Source of the DNA: Rhea pennata
Lineage: Eukaryota; Chordata; Aves; Rheiformes; Rheidae
Length of the DNA stretch: 64,000 nucleotides
Direction: 5' to 3'
Assembly (NCBI RefSeq): GCF_028389875.1
Contig: NC_084667.1
Span: forward strand, 64,582,570 to 64,646,569
The notes beneath the pieces are model-generated. The model did not search any database. It was not told the DNA's origin and saw only the letters and a list, made by a program, of their open reading frames with translations. Positions 13,291 to 25,474 of this stretch are shown here, piece after piece. Every line of letters starts with the position of its first letter. The first letter of the stretch is position 1. The position numbers were made by a program, and so were the translations under genes.

Positions 13291-13600
13291 TGATGTTCTA
13301 CTTTGCATGAAGCCTGCCACAGTTTTACGCCCCTACACACATCCAAATCTGCTCTCTACAGGTCTGTCAGAACAGATGAGAATACAGCTCTATAATGTGC
13401 TAAAGAGACCACTTATACAATTGAATCCTCTGGATATTACTGACCTTGAATGGTTCAAGCTCTCTCTTGCTCCTTTTATCCTTGTAGATTCTGCAAATCA
13501 ACCGAACCTTGCAGTGAATGAGACCAAAATAAAACCAAGAGGAACTTCTAATCTTTCTCTATTAAGGAGAAATGAAATCAGTGCAGGTTCCATGAAATAA
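13291..13600 (+). other. Unrecognised plus-strand open segment with acceptor-like 5' end
   Basis: A strong pyrimidine tract ending ttttctttttcag (to 13290) precedes a plus-strand open stretch of about 100 codons to the TAA at 13598-13600. The translation (for example YTHPNLLSTGLSEQMRIQLY and then PLDITDLEWFKLSLAPF) looks more protein-like than most chance frames here but resembles no family I know. No partner exon, start or poly(A) signal was identified. It lies antisense to TALPID3, downstream of its end. Confidence 0.15.
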
Positions 13601-14599
13601 GAGTAATGGGAACTGTTCCTGGCTATGAGTATCTGAAACAACAAAGAGCCTCTCATTAGGTGATGCAGTGAAGCTGTAGCAAATGAAGTTATACGCTCCA
13701 ATGTCACAACAAGGTACAGGTCAACCAAAAAGGAGTACTTTTTCTTAGCTTTTGAGAGATGACTTCACTATATGTCTTTGCCACATGGTCTCAGATTTTT
13801 CAGAGATACTCCATTAAAACTTGGATTGGATAAGGAATAGAGCAAAAGCTGAGTTCGCCCTGCTTGGAAAAAATCTCCTTCCCTAGTTTTTTTCGCTTGG
13901 AATATGTCTGAATTCCTCTTATTTTGTGTAGATGCTGCCTGGGGCAGACAATCCTACCTTCCTCCACAAGTCACTGCTGGACAGACCACACCGTCCTGAC
14001 TGAAGCAATGAATGAATTAAGCAGTCCTTTGGAGAGCAGCAATGATGTGTTCACACGCTCTTGCTGTTAAATTATTACTATGGTACTTCTGACTACAGAT
14101 TACTGGGCTTCCAAGGGTTGAGACTGTGGCAGCTAGATCCTTCTCATGAGAAGGAGGAATTTACATAAAACAAATGGAAGTAAATAATTTTATGGATACA
14201 ATCTCTCATTCAGACATGTTTCAAGATGGGAAAAAGTCTTCAAGGAAATAAACATCAAAATGCTGGCAAATTCTTATAATAGTTACAAAAATAAATGTGT
14301 CTTAAAACAATGTAAACACTGATGGTCTTTTTTACATACAATTTTGAGCTACCATCTTATTGTGCTAGCAGTCTTCTAAGGATGAACAAGCTCTGAAAGT
14401 ATTTGAAAACAACAGTTTTCTTGCAAACCCTGGTTTCAAATATATTTTCCTCTGGCTCCACATTTTGACAGTACTGACACTATACTGAGCCAAGCATTTT
14501 TTTCTGACGGTATTTTACCATAGATTTAAATACAGATCATTTTTGTATTCATTTGTACATACAATAACTAGCCTTCACCTTTATTGACTTAAACTCACA

Positions 14600-14833
14600 A
14601 TAATTCTGATAGAGTGGCATTTTATTTGTTTAAAAATATTTGTTACATTCACTAGCAGAATGATTGCCTAAATTTACAATCATAATCATTTCAAAGTTAT
14701 ACGGAAAAAAGTAGGAAATAAACAGTATTGAAAGATCAATATTTTCATGAAACTCCAGACTACTACACAAGGCATACAAAATGTACCGGTAATAAAATCT
14801 TCAGACAGTAACTATCAAATAAAGCCATAAGCT
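14600..14833 (-). other. TALPID3: TALPID3 3' UTR (predicted)
   Basis: About 230 AT-rich bases follow the TAA stop up to the first canonical AATAAA. No further open frame is seen. The cleavage site is estimated at about 14595-14611 if the first signal is used, or about 14555-14570 if the second is used. Confidence 0.55.
14621..14626 (-). terminator. Polyadenylation signal AATAAA
   Basis: TTTATT on the plus strand gives AATAAA on the minus strand, about 210 bases past the stop codon. A second AATAAA lies at 14580-14585. The first is the likelier signal for a short UTR; the second could give a slightly longer isoform. Confidence 0.55.
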
Positions 14834-14979
14834 TTAAAATGTATCTGCCCCTGAAGAATCTGAATCCCCATATATACTGCTGATACTTCTAGTTTGATTA
14901 TCTATATTCATGGAAGGCAGCTTCACTGACACCTTTGGTGCAGAAACATGTGAATTTAATTGCAGGACAGCATCCTCTC
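14834..14979 (-). CDS. TALPID3: TALPID3 terminal coding exon, with stop
   Basis: A 146-base coding part, phase 1 in, coding r704-r750 and a TAA stop at 14834-14836. It begins EDAVLQLNSHVSAPKVSVKL and finishes SISSIYGDSDSSGADTF. The Ser/Asp-rich C-terminal tail matches my recollection of the conserved vertebrate TALPID3 end. The acceptor is ctgtttttgttttag, a strong pyrimidine tract. The other two frames stop early, which fixes the incoming phase. Confidence 0.85.
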
Positions 14980-15215
14980 CTAAAACAAAAACAGAATAAA
15001 ACACATTATTTACAGTCTATGACAACACATCATTTAACTATTTGATTCATTTCCATACTGTGTCACTTTATTGAAATATAAAGACATAAACACAGTTACT
15101 GTCCGAAATCAGCATATGACAATACCTTTGAGACAGAGTTCAGCGGGTGTTGTTTTACCCACCACAGTCCTCTTTATCAGATAATAAAATCTGAGAACAT
15201 TTAGTGTGGGTATTT

Positions 15216-15288
15216 ACATACATACACATACACACACACACATATGTATGTATATATAAACACAACACACACACACACGTATATGTAT
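15216..15288. repeat. CA/TA microsatellite, compound
   Basis: Interrupted (CA)n and (TA)n blocks, including cacacacacacatatgtatg and a second CA block ending near 15279. Confidence 0.85.
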
Positions 15289-17881
15289 CTCCAGTAGGCA
15301 CAGAACTACCCCAAACGTGTACTGATGTTTTCCATGGAAAAGAAATGAGATATTGTGGATACTAATACTATTTTTAAACTCTATCCATATGTGCACATCC
15401 ATTTGCATCTAATCATTAGAAAACATTAAGGTTTCTCTATAACACGTACCTACATACAATCATAAAAAGCAAAGTAATACAAGCTGAATCTATTGGCTGT
15501 ATGTGTTGTGGAGAAAAGCACCCTACCAGCGATTCAGCTGCCCAAAACACAAATGAGAAGTTGCTTTATCCTTTCCTATTATAAGGCTGTTTCTCCAACT
15601 TGCTTCCCTGACTGATGGGATATTGCTGCTTCCTTGAGGTTCATCCTCCCTTTTTTCACCCTACAACACCAGAGAAAATGCATCAAGCCTCCCCACAGGA
15701 GATGCAGCCTGCAGAACTTTATAAGCTGTGTTTATCTTCCACTAAGCCTGAGACAGCACCTCGACATTCTCCGCTCTTGCGGTCTTGGCCTTCTGGCTCT
15801 GCGCAGTGTGGGACTCTCCCGGGAACAAGCCCATGCATAGCCCAGCCATCTAGATAATTAAAACACCAGCTTCTCAATGGAAAAAGAAAAGTAGGCTTTC
15901 TTTCACCCCAGTTAATTATCTACTATGTCGCCGCAGCAGTAACCTGCTTTCATCTGACTTGTAGCAAAGCATACTTAAACTGACTAATTAAAACAACAAA
16001 AGAACAACTGCTAAAATAAAATTTCCTCTGGTGTTTTTAATGCTAAAACAGCTAGCAAGTGCCTAGGAAGTCAAAAATAAATGGGGCCAAAAGACAGCAA
16101 ATTCAGCACATGGAGTAACTTACGCCAGCTAAGCCTCTCGCATCTCAGGAAGGCAGGGCTCCAGAGAGGTAGGAAGAGCACAATGACAATTTTTGTGTCC
16201 CCAGGGAATTTGCACATAACCCACCTGCTACAACCAGTTATGCACTTTGCAAGAATCAATGGCTACAGTTTCACTAGCCTGTGCTTACTATTTGTACAGC
16301 CTTCTTCGCTCCCTGCCCAAATCCCCTCTACAAAGCACAGCTGCCAAAGTTTGTGTGGCAAATATAACACACAATCAGAAAGAATATGCATGAAATTTTG
16401 TATCTTCTGAATATTATTCAAAAGCACATTCATGGCAATACCACAAAGATGTGCAAATAACATGTGTGTTTTGTTTTTCCAGAAGTACTTCCACGAGCTT
16501 AGTCTGTAACCATGTCTGCATGATTAAAATAGGTTATTCAGAATAGGAACGGAAGAAAAACATATACGTTTATTTGGTTAGAAGTGAAGCTAACACACAG
16601 TAAAGATATAAATGTGTAATGCCCAAGGAAACACTGTAAATCACCCTAGACACCAAAGCAAACCATTGCATACTCTCTGACATTGTGTAGTTTGATGCTA
16701 TCGAAGCTTTACTTTGTTAATAATTTCCAGTCATGCCACACTCCATGATGTCATTGTTTCAACAGCTGTTTTCAGGTTTAAAAAAAGAAAAGGGAAAAAA
16801 AAGAATATTTCCTGATCCCGAGGGTCTGTAGTAACTTCCCAAGTATTTGAATCTGGGGTGCTGAGAGACCATAGCATACCAGTCTACATTCTTCCTAACA
16901 CATACTCTAATATATTTTACAGACAAGCTACAGTTCAACTTTCAGCTGGATATAAAACACTAAAAGCACAGGAAAATCAAACAAATAATTCCATCTACTT
17001 GCTCAACAGAAAAATTACGTGGTCCTCAATTATCCAATTATCCTTAAAGATCAGCTTTAAAAAAATCTAAAGTAAACACTTAAAAAAAAAATACAGAAAT
17101 CTGAAGTCTTGAACTTTGTTAGATACACAGAGAAAACATACAACCTAGATTTACAGCATTTTAACTGTAAAAATTTATGGATATCCTATTTCAGCTCCAC
17201 AGATTTTGCTTCATGACTGTAAGTTTCCAGGACAGGAGTCTGCTAGTCCTAGACCTCTAAATGGGCCCAAAGATGCAGCTATTAAGTTACTCTCACATCT
17301 GCTTAACCATTATCACCTCTTGCTTAGTCTAACTTCTGGCATGCACAGTGCATACGTTTTATAAAACGCATTCATATATACATACAGAGATGTATGTGAA
17401 TACATGCACGAATACAAGCACACGGGTTTAAATGCTTGTATTCATGCTCACATATATGTTATAAAGCGTGCATATTTACTGATGCCTGCATCTGCCTTTG
17501 GCAGTTCATCATGATAGTGCTTGGATAGTCCTTGGCCAGCTCCTACTTTACCAATGCAATATTCCATTTTACTTTCCCCTCCCCCTGCATTAGAGAACAG
17601 CTCATAACCAGTATTAAGAGGCTTTCTTCTTAAAGATTAAAACTCTCAGATACAAATATGCAAATAGCAGTGATGCTTATAATCTTTCGATATACAGTAA
17701 AAATGAAGTGGAAAATTCCATCATTCCATAAAGCAGTGCAGAGCAGGGAGACAGGTAGTCTTCACAGTTTTTTTCCCTCTTTAGAAGTTCTGGAAGTACT
17801 CAGAACAATTTTGCAATCATCTACTTAGCTGTATTTATAAAAATTTTCCTTGTTAAAATCCAATAAATGCAACTTGTGGCC

Positions 17882-18080
17882 TCAGCTGACCTCCATTTCT
17901 CCAAATTCGCTGTCACCGTCTAATAGAATACGTTCATATAAACTGTGAAAACTGACACCCTTAATAAGCGCGTAAGGGTCCTTGACTGGTAGAAACTCAG
18001 CAATGACTGAAAACATCTTAGTGACCTGCTGATGGAAAAGGTCAGATTTCAGATTAGGAATTTTTCCTGTGCTTGGCAAT
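17882..18080 (-). other. Unrecognised minus-strand open segment in last intron
   Basis: After an AG (ttgttatag) a minus-strand frame runs 65 codons to a TGA at 17882-17884. It reads KIPNLKSDLFHQQVTKMFSV, then IAEFLPVKDPYALIKG, and ends DSEFGEMEVS. The composition looks protein-like, but the incoming phase does not match the upstream TALPID3 exon, the pyrimidine tract is poor, and I know no similar protein. It could be a gene relic or chance. Confidence 0.15.
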
Positions 18081-20209
18081 CTATAACAAATTCATGTACA
18101 GTACTAAATTTCCAGATCTTTGTTTAACAGAAACATAAAAATTAATGGTGTGTCAACCACCCAGTGACCTGTGAAAAGAGTTTTTTCTGAGAGGTACTGT
18201 CACACAGAGAGTATGCTATATACAAGTGTATTGTGAATGTGTGCCAAATGGAAAAGGAATTAAATACACTGAAGGGAGGTTTGGTTACTAATACCATATG
18301 GCAACAATAAGAACAAAGAAAAATGTTTAAACCTTTCTTTTTATTTTTTTTCTATTTGGCAAAATAAAAAGACTAAACAAGTCTGATTTTTAAGCCAAAT
18401 AAAAAACATGTGCTTTAGCTTCTTTAAGCCAGTGTCTGTACATTAAATAGAACTTCTATTTTTAATCTCTCAGGAGATAAGCCAGAACCATATCCTTGTT
18501 GGTGAAAAGAGCTATTTTTATAGACATATGTGCCTCAAAAAATAGGGAGAGGTTTGAAGGATCAGGGCCCAGGTTATGGTATTAGTATAAAAGCATCATA
18601 ATTACTGTAAATACCCAGGTATTATTTCCTAAAAATTAAAAACAATCATCACTCCTAGCAAGCCTCCCTCTATCCTCTCACAATCTAATGTAAAAAATAA
18701 AGCAGCTAACTTCTAGAGCAAGAATAAACTTCCAAGCATATGTAAAAACAATTCCAACACAATACCCTTATTCCCTTAAAAGCAAGGGTTGATAGGCTTG
18801 GCTTGTTTCTTCCTCTGCCAGATTCCAGCTGCTTCATTTTGTTTATTACTAACTTCAAAGTTTCAAATGCTGTCCTGTCCCAACAAATAACTTCCCCCAG
18901 ATGGCATTATCTCAAGTGCTCAGAGCACTGGGGATAGCACAGCACCTGCAGATCTGTAACTTAGCATCATATAAAGCTCCAGATAAAGTGCCTTTAAAAT
19001 TCTTTTTCTTTTGTCTATCATTCTCCCATTTTGCTTTTTTTTGCTATCAAAAAAACCCCAGAACAAAAACAAAAAAGTTTTATATTTGAGACATAGATAG
19101 AAGAACCTTTAGCGGGGAAACAGAGAATTGTCAGAACTTCTTACAGTCATGTCTGTAAGTAGAAGAATACTTATGAGCCCAAAAGTGACCAAAACACCAC
19201 CAACAGAAACACTCTACCTGCTCCTCTTACGTGTAAGTAAAGATGTAAGATACATATTTGGGCCAATGTGCATCTGATCTGTGTCTCCATGGATATCTGT
19301 ATGGCACCAAAAAAAAATCCACACATTTTAATATCTTGTTGTACAGACAAATTACCAAGTAAAAAAAACACAAGAAGCAGCACTTTTCTGCAAATCAAAA
19401 CTATTCCAGATTTGCTGGGCTAACACACATGAATAAGAAACAGCCATATTTTGATACAAGCAACTCTGAAGGCTAAACTGAAAAGAGAAAATATACTGCA
19501 AGTCAGTCATGTTACTAATTAGAAGGCACAGTACTTCCAGTTGAAATTCATGTCCAGCTATATAGCCTGTGCACTGTCTACATAATTCAATGCTTCTGGA
19601 ATTTTATGGCTTATACAGTTGAAACTCGGTACGGTACAGAGTTAGCCTCCTGGTCTCAAGACAGTAAAGAACACAACATTCTCAGAAGTGAAATGGTCTT
19701 AACAGTTTCTCTAATAACCCTATCAATCAGACAAATTTACTCCCCATTCGCAAGACAGCACCTCCACTTTTCTATCCCGGGTCCATTTCCACCATCGATT
19801 CAGTGTGGAAGGTATGCACATTTATGTTATTATGGAAAAGGTGAAGCAGCAGTAAGTTCAAATTGTCCTCCTTTCGCATTGCCAGAAATGAAGTAAAAAT
19901 GTTTAAGCATCTGTGTTTTTTAGGGCAGGAACCCTTTCTCACAGTGTAAACGCATCGGTTAGCACAGGGCCCCAGACTCCAGGACAAACCTCTGGCTTCC
20001 ACTGGGACAGAAATATGAAAAACAAGAGAAGATGATGCTCTGCAAATGCATGCAGTTCTAGCCCCGAAATCCAAAACCAGACCTGTCTATAACTACACTG
20101 GTTTCATGACAAACAGAAAATACTCCAGGCAAACTGAGACCAGATTCCTGGGGCTGAATTACATGAAAGGGATGGATTTACAATTAAAACACATCAGTTT
20201 TGTTTTTTG

Positions 20210-20301
20210 TTTTTTTTTTTTTTTTTAAGAAATAGACTGACATCTGCAAGATTTGAGCCAGAAACATCTGGATTTAAAAGCATGAGTCCGCTGTTTGAGC
20301 T
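20210..20301 (-). mobile_element. tRNA-derived SINE-like fragment (candidate)
   Basis: On the minus strand an A-box-like agctcaaacagcgga (20301-20287) is followed by a B-box-like ggctcaaatct (20259-20249; 9 of 11 positions fit the GGTTCRANYCC consensus), then about 22 bases and a 17-base A tail (20226-20210). Spacing suits a tRNA-derived RNA polymerase III unit. The arms do not fold into an intact tRNA, so this is not a functional tRNA gene. An old SINE or retroposed tRNA fits best. Confidence 0.35.
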
Positions 20302-21926
20302 GAAAAAACACAATTCCATTCTCAAAGGCTTCAGCCAACTCATAAACCCCTGTAAGTGGGCTATAGCCACTAAAAAGTCAGAAAACTATTTAGGATGAGT
20401 TTAATTAAAGTTTTGACCTAAGCTTTTCACACAGCATAACTTACTTACAGAAACTCTCCATACAAACACATAGAAAATAAACATGCATTTCCACACGGTT
20501 TTCTTTTTCTGTTGGTTTGTTTAAAGCCTAATACATATCTAAGCTATAAATATTTTTGAAAAGAAAATAAATTCAGATCTCAAGTCAGTAAAGGAGTATG
20601 CGACATAGGCTAAGCAGCTAACAAAATTTTCAAAGCAGGATGCTTGAAAATGATTTTTCCTCCTCTCAAGCCCGAGTTCAAGGTTCAGTGGTTTTCCAAA
20701 ACATGTTATATTCCCACCAATAACAACACTAAACAGATCAAATATTAGAAATAAATAAAATGAACTAGAACTAGATTTTTCAAAATCCTAATGCAGTTTT
20801 AAGAGAACTGTAGGGAAGAGCAAACAGAAAGTAGCTCCAAAAACACGTAGAAACAAGATTGCAGAGTTTGCTAAATAAATATTTCCTTTCAGTGACTGAA
20901 ATCTCCCCTGCCCCTTTAGGTCTGGTGCATCTTGCTCTGTAGTCTTTCTCATTGCTAACAATCCAGTTCCCTGGCCACGCTGCTTCCTGTTGCTTCCCAG
21001 AAAAATCGCTTCCAAAAGATGTGCAACGATATTTCCAAAGAGCTACAATAATTATTAATACTGAGAAGACACAGTTGAAGTCCATTCGAATGCTCCTTCC
21101 AGAAACCCGTGATTTTTCAAATGTGAATTGCTTGTTTCTTGTTTGCAACTGTTTTCCCTGAGAGAAATTAGAGGAGGAGTCCGCAGTGAACCTTGAAGCA
21201 GCAGGTTTTATTTGAAATTAAGGCCAATGAGCAAATAGCAGAAGGAGCTGGCCTGCTACTGGCCCAGAATCCCTGAAAAACAGCAGGAAAATGTGCAACT
21301 TGTGCAAGGAGGTGTGGGGGGGTGGAGGAGTTACCAGCCAGCAACCATCTGAAAACGCACAAGACACCGCCTGGGGAAAGAGTTGGTGGAAATCAGGAGA
21401 ATCTGACAGGTGATAATTAGAAAACTGCATGTCTCGTTTATTTAATATTTCTTTCAATTTCTAATTATTCAGTAAAAACAAATACCTCCTACATATCAGT
21501 CATCATCTCATTTTCTGCAAAATCTAACAGGCGAGTGGATAGGAAGGCAATTTTAAAGTATAGTTGTATAAAACTATAGTATTTAGCTTTGTCAATCACA
21601 TCTTCATGTGTGGGGGTCCAAAGGACATTTTACTGTCAGCATCTGAAGCAAAATAAAGAAACTCAAAAAGAAAATGGACTCAAGTGATCAACAGTAGGAA
21701 TTCACAGGCAATTCTAGTATAATGAAATTATGCAGACTTCCCTCAAGATGCAGAACCATTCACTACAACCCTAGTAGTAGGACTAGCTCCACCGGGACCT
21801 TGCATCTTTACATAATAATGGCAGTAATACTATCTCCAACTTATTACATTTTACCACAGTGCTAGACATTATAGCACGCATATCCTATGAGTGGCAAGTA
21901 CAAATCAAAGCATCTTTTTAGTTCTT

Positions 21927-21972
21927 GTTTTCATTTTAAGAATGATCATGTTTTCATTTTAAGAATAATCAA
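21927..21972. repeat. Tandem duplication, 23-bp unit
   Basis: gttttcattttaagaat occurs at 21927-21943 and again at 21950-21966, with near-identical following bases (gatcat / aatcaa). Confidence 0.75.
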
Positions 21973-22154
21973 ACAGTAATTTCCACAAGTAATTAAAGTT
22001 GAATAAACAAATTCAATAACGTTTCAGGCTTACAATGGTCTTGAAAGCAAAGATCTTTCCAATTCACACTTAAAATGAAGATGAGTGCAAGTGAGACACC
22101 TCCCTAAGTAAACAATGTTATTTTCTAAGATGATATACCGGCCAGGAAATGTAT

Positions 22155-22207
22155 TAGATTAATCTAGAGTCCCTCCCTGCCTGAGAATAGATCTGCTCAG
22201 ATCTATT
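22155..22207. repeat. Two adjacent palindromes
   Basis: tagattaatcta (22155-22166) is a perfect 12-bp palindrome. Twenty bases on, aatagatctg / cagatctatt (22186-22207) is a perfect 10-bp inverted repeat with a 2-base spacer. Both contain the word agat/atct. Confidence 0.7.
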
Positions 22208-25047
22208 TGCCCTGTGCAGTGAAATTATCAACAATATGATGGCTACTAAACAGTTTTTGATGCGCGGTTGTCCATGCTACTTGGGGAGCACATAATTTGC
22301 GACGAATGACAATCTCTACTTATCAGAGATGCACAGCATGTTGTGGATCAAGACTGAGCATGTACCTGTAGTGAAGTTTGCACTGCACCTGCTTACTAAG
22401 CATCATGTGCTATCCGGCCCTATTAACTCCTCAGCTGCAGGACTATTAAAAAAAAAATTGTTAGGGATGTAAGAGGACAACATTCAGAGAATCAACGTAA
22501 GTAGTTACAAGCTACTTAATATCCCTCAAGAGTGTGATGGGAGACCTTGGTGCAGCTGCATCTCAAAGAGATGAGAGATTTCCTGGGCTCCATCCTCTCC
22601 AGCCATAACAGCAATCCTCATCCAGGTTAAAATGAAGGCTTTGGGATGGACAACGGGAAGAAAAGGGAAAGTTTTCTCAACTGCACTGCCCTTCGAGCAG
22701 CACTGGAGAGCAGGATTTGCTCGCTGCAAGTCACTGTTCACATATAATGAAGTCACTAAATATATTCCTATAATAATATTTAAGAAAAGATACTCTCAGA
22801 ATCAAAAACCATTCAATTAACAAGTGTTTTTCTTGCTACCACAAACGAGAGATAAAATTTCTCTATTCTGAATACTTAAATATTCACAAGACGCTATGTA
22901 TTTGTTCTGATGATTTTTACTTAAATTCTTCCAAGCTCATGGGATTCTCCATATGGAAACAGTTTGCCAAGATGCCTATTACTGTACATCCATTTCAAAA
23001 ATCTGCCATGTTAAAATACCTTTACTTCTAGCACAATTATGCAATTTTTGTAACTACACTTTTTTAAAGGAATATTATGAATGTTTTCCCCAGGAAAAAC
23101 AAATAAAAAAAAAAACAAAAAGCAGAACAAACCCAGCCCTATAAAAGTTAGCATTTTTCAGTGATACACTCTAATAAACACTAGGACATTTCTACATATG
23201 TTTCTAGCACACATCTTGACAAGCTTGTTAAAAAGCAACTCTAAGAAACATAAGAAGGCAAATAACATCTCTATTAGGTTAGAAAGGATACAGTAGTAGT
23301 ATACATACATAAGCTTACATTAAAAAATGGAAAACACAAAATGTCTTTATAGGTGGATCCAAGGACAGACAGCTAATTCGTAAATATTCAGATCCTGTTC
23401 TGCCAAAGACCCTCTAAGCCTTCACTTGAAGAAAGTACCCAATGTACCGAACATAATGACAAGTAACACTATCTCTACAATATAATGCCTGGAACCACAG
23501 ACTTGGAAAGTTCTGATAGCAACTGTGTGATTTATGCTGAACTATTTTAAAGTTGGTTAAAATCGAAGATGTTTAAACTTTGTGCAACAGAGGTAAGTGG
23601 TCTTCCTTGGGAAAATAGGGGGAAAAAAAAGAGCAAAGAACCTTAGTGTGTTATATGGGAAAAGTAAAAAAATAATTCCTTTGTAATACTTGGGTGACTG
23701 ACTGTAAGAGAACACACAGATAGCTCTAAATATTCAATAGAGTCAATGAACTGCAGAAACATTTCTTGCTTAAATACTGTTATTACTCTACATCTATGCT
23801 ACCTCTTTAGCCTGCCACATCACCTTCTTAATTATCCCTTACGCACATCGCATATTCAAATATGACACACACTTCCGTCTCTACTGACTGCTATAAAAAG
23901 CAAGGAAAACCCTGCAAGCCTCCACTCTCAGCACCACCATGACTCTCGAAGGTTTCATTACTACCAGTGGTTCCCAAACAGCTACAGTAAAACCAACAAA
24001 TATAGTCAGCAACGTAGGAGCTGCTCTGCACAAATCTTTGAGCAGCAGTCGAGTAGTGCCTTTTGAGACACTGAACATGCTCCTTTACACAAGGTTCTCA
24101 TTGGGCCAGATGAGACACAAGCAGAAACTTTGAAGAAGCCAGCCGCACAAGCTTCTGGTAACAACCCTTTTTAGCATCTCGTGCTAACTTACTTACAACA
24201 GCATTGCAGCTCTTTGTCATTCATCTTCCTTGACCAAACCATTGGTGCCAAACTTGGTTAGCGCTTGGTTCATCAATAGCTTGCCTCATCGTCTTGGGCC
24301 ACGGTCAGGCTGAACATAGCTTGTAAGCAGTCTGAATAAAACTCATTTATTAGTTGTCTGAGTTTAAGTATTTCTGGCTACAATATAGGGAAAATCTGCC
24401 CTGGAAAGCATGGTGAATAAAGCAAGCATGTGTGGGAGCAGCTTCCTTGCAGAAGGGCAGGCTCTTGTGTGCTGACAAGACACAACTTGTGCAGCACAAC
24501 TGCAGTGACTCCTGGTTCTGCTCCCTGCTCCACAGCACACATGGGATCTCCTGAATTCGGAGGTTTTATAGGTTCCTTAGGAAGGGCCAGCCTATGACAT
24601 TACTACGGTGTAAATCATTAGCACAGTACACTGAGTCCCCTTGACCAAATGCAAGCTAATTATGGAATGCTTCTTGAGAAAGCAAATGAAGGATCAGGTC
24701 TAACTTAGTTATACATGTATGTCAGGTGTGTGTGAGTCTATACAAAATCTTAACATTGAACAGAATCATATATAAATCATTTTGTCCATAGGTAATTGTT
24801 ACTCATTGTTGTAAACTAAGATTGTTTAATTAATTAAGTTTTAAAGTGTCTTGTGGAATTTAAAGGCTCTCCAGTATTCTACTTGAAGCAAATTCGTACA
24901 CATTATATACACGCACATACACACACGCACTCCTAAATTCGGGATATCTCTGCAAGTATTGGATAAATCAATCTCCCTCTTGCAGTTTCTACATAGAATC
25001 AAAGAAACAGCAGAGATTTTAAGTGCATTATCCACTATTTTCTTCTT

Positions 25048-25070
25048 CTCTCTCTCTCTCTCTCTCCCTC
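25048..25070. repeat. (TC)n microsatellite
   Basis: A pyrimidine dinucleotide run with one CC interruption near its end. Confidence 0.85.
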
Positions 25071-25424
25071 TTTCATATATGGCCTACACATGAAAGAACT
25101 CACTCCAGAATATATTTAAAATTCAACACACACAAAAAAAAATGGGAATAAACTTGTCCATATCATTTTTCTGTCACTGTGAGTTATATGGCTCTGAGAC
25201 CTCTGTAAGACCAGAAGAAAATAAAGCTTATCTTTCTTCATGCAACATTTGAACATCACTGTTACTTGACGCAATGTTGTTGGGGTGAGGCGGATGTTAA
25301 CCTTCAAGAGAGAGAATGTACATGCTGCAAGATCCCTCAGAACAGGATCATCTCCTATAATCTAAGAAGCCTGGCAGAAACGAGCCTCGATCATGCCTGG
25401 TACCTCTCAACGCTTCTGTAACGC

Positions 25425-25474
25425 AAACCATAATATAGTCTTACTGCCCAAACTGTAATATAGTCTTCCTGTCC
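25425..25474. repeat. Tandem duplication, 25-bp unit
   Basis: Two directly adjacent 25-base copies sharing the core taatatagtctt, 21 of 25 positions identical. Confidence 0.7.

Larger units (their letters stand above)
7901..14599. other. Intergenic, mostly featureless
   Basis: Apart from the A run at 11932-11953 and an open segment at 13291-13600, nothing gene-like is seen. This is the interval just past the TALPID3 poly(A) site. Confidence 0.45.

Noticed and set aside
20249..20301. Functional tRNA gene
   Set aside because: Only the A and B boxes resemble a tRNA; the anticodon stem and acceptor stem do not pair.
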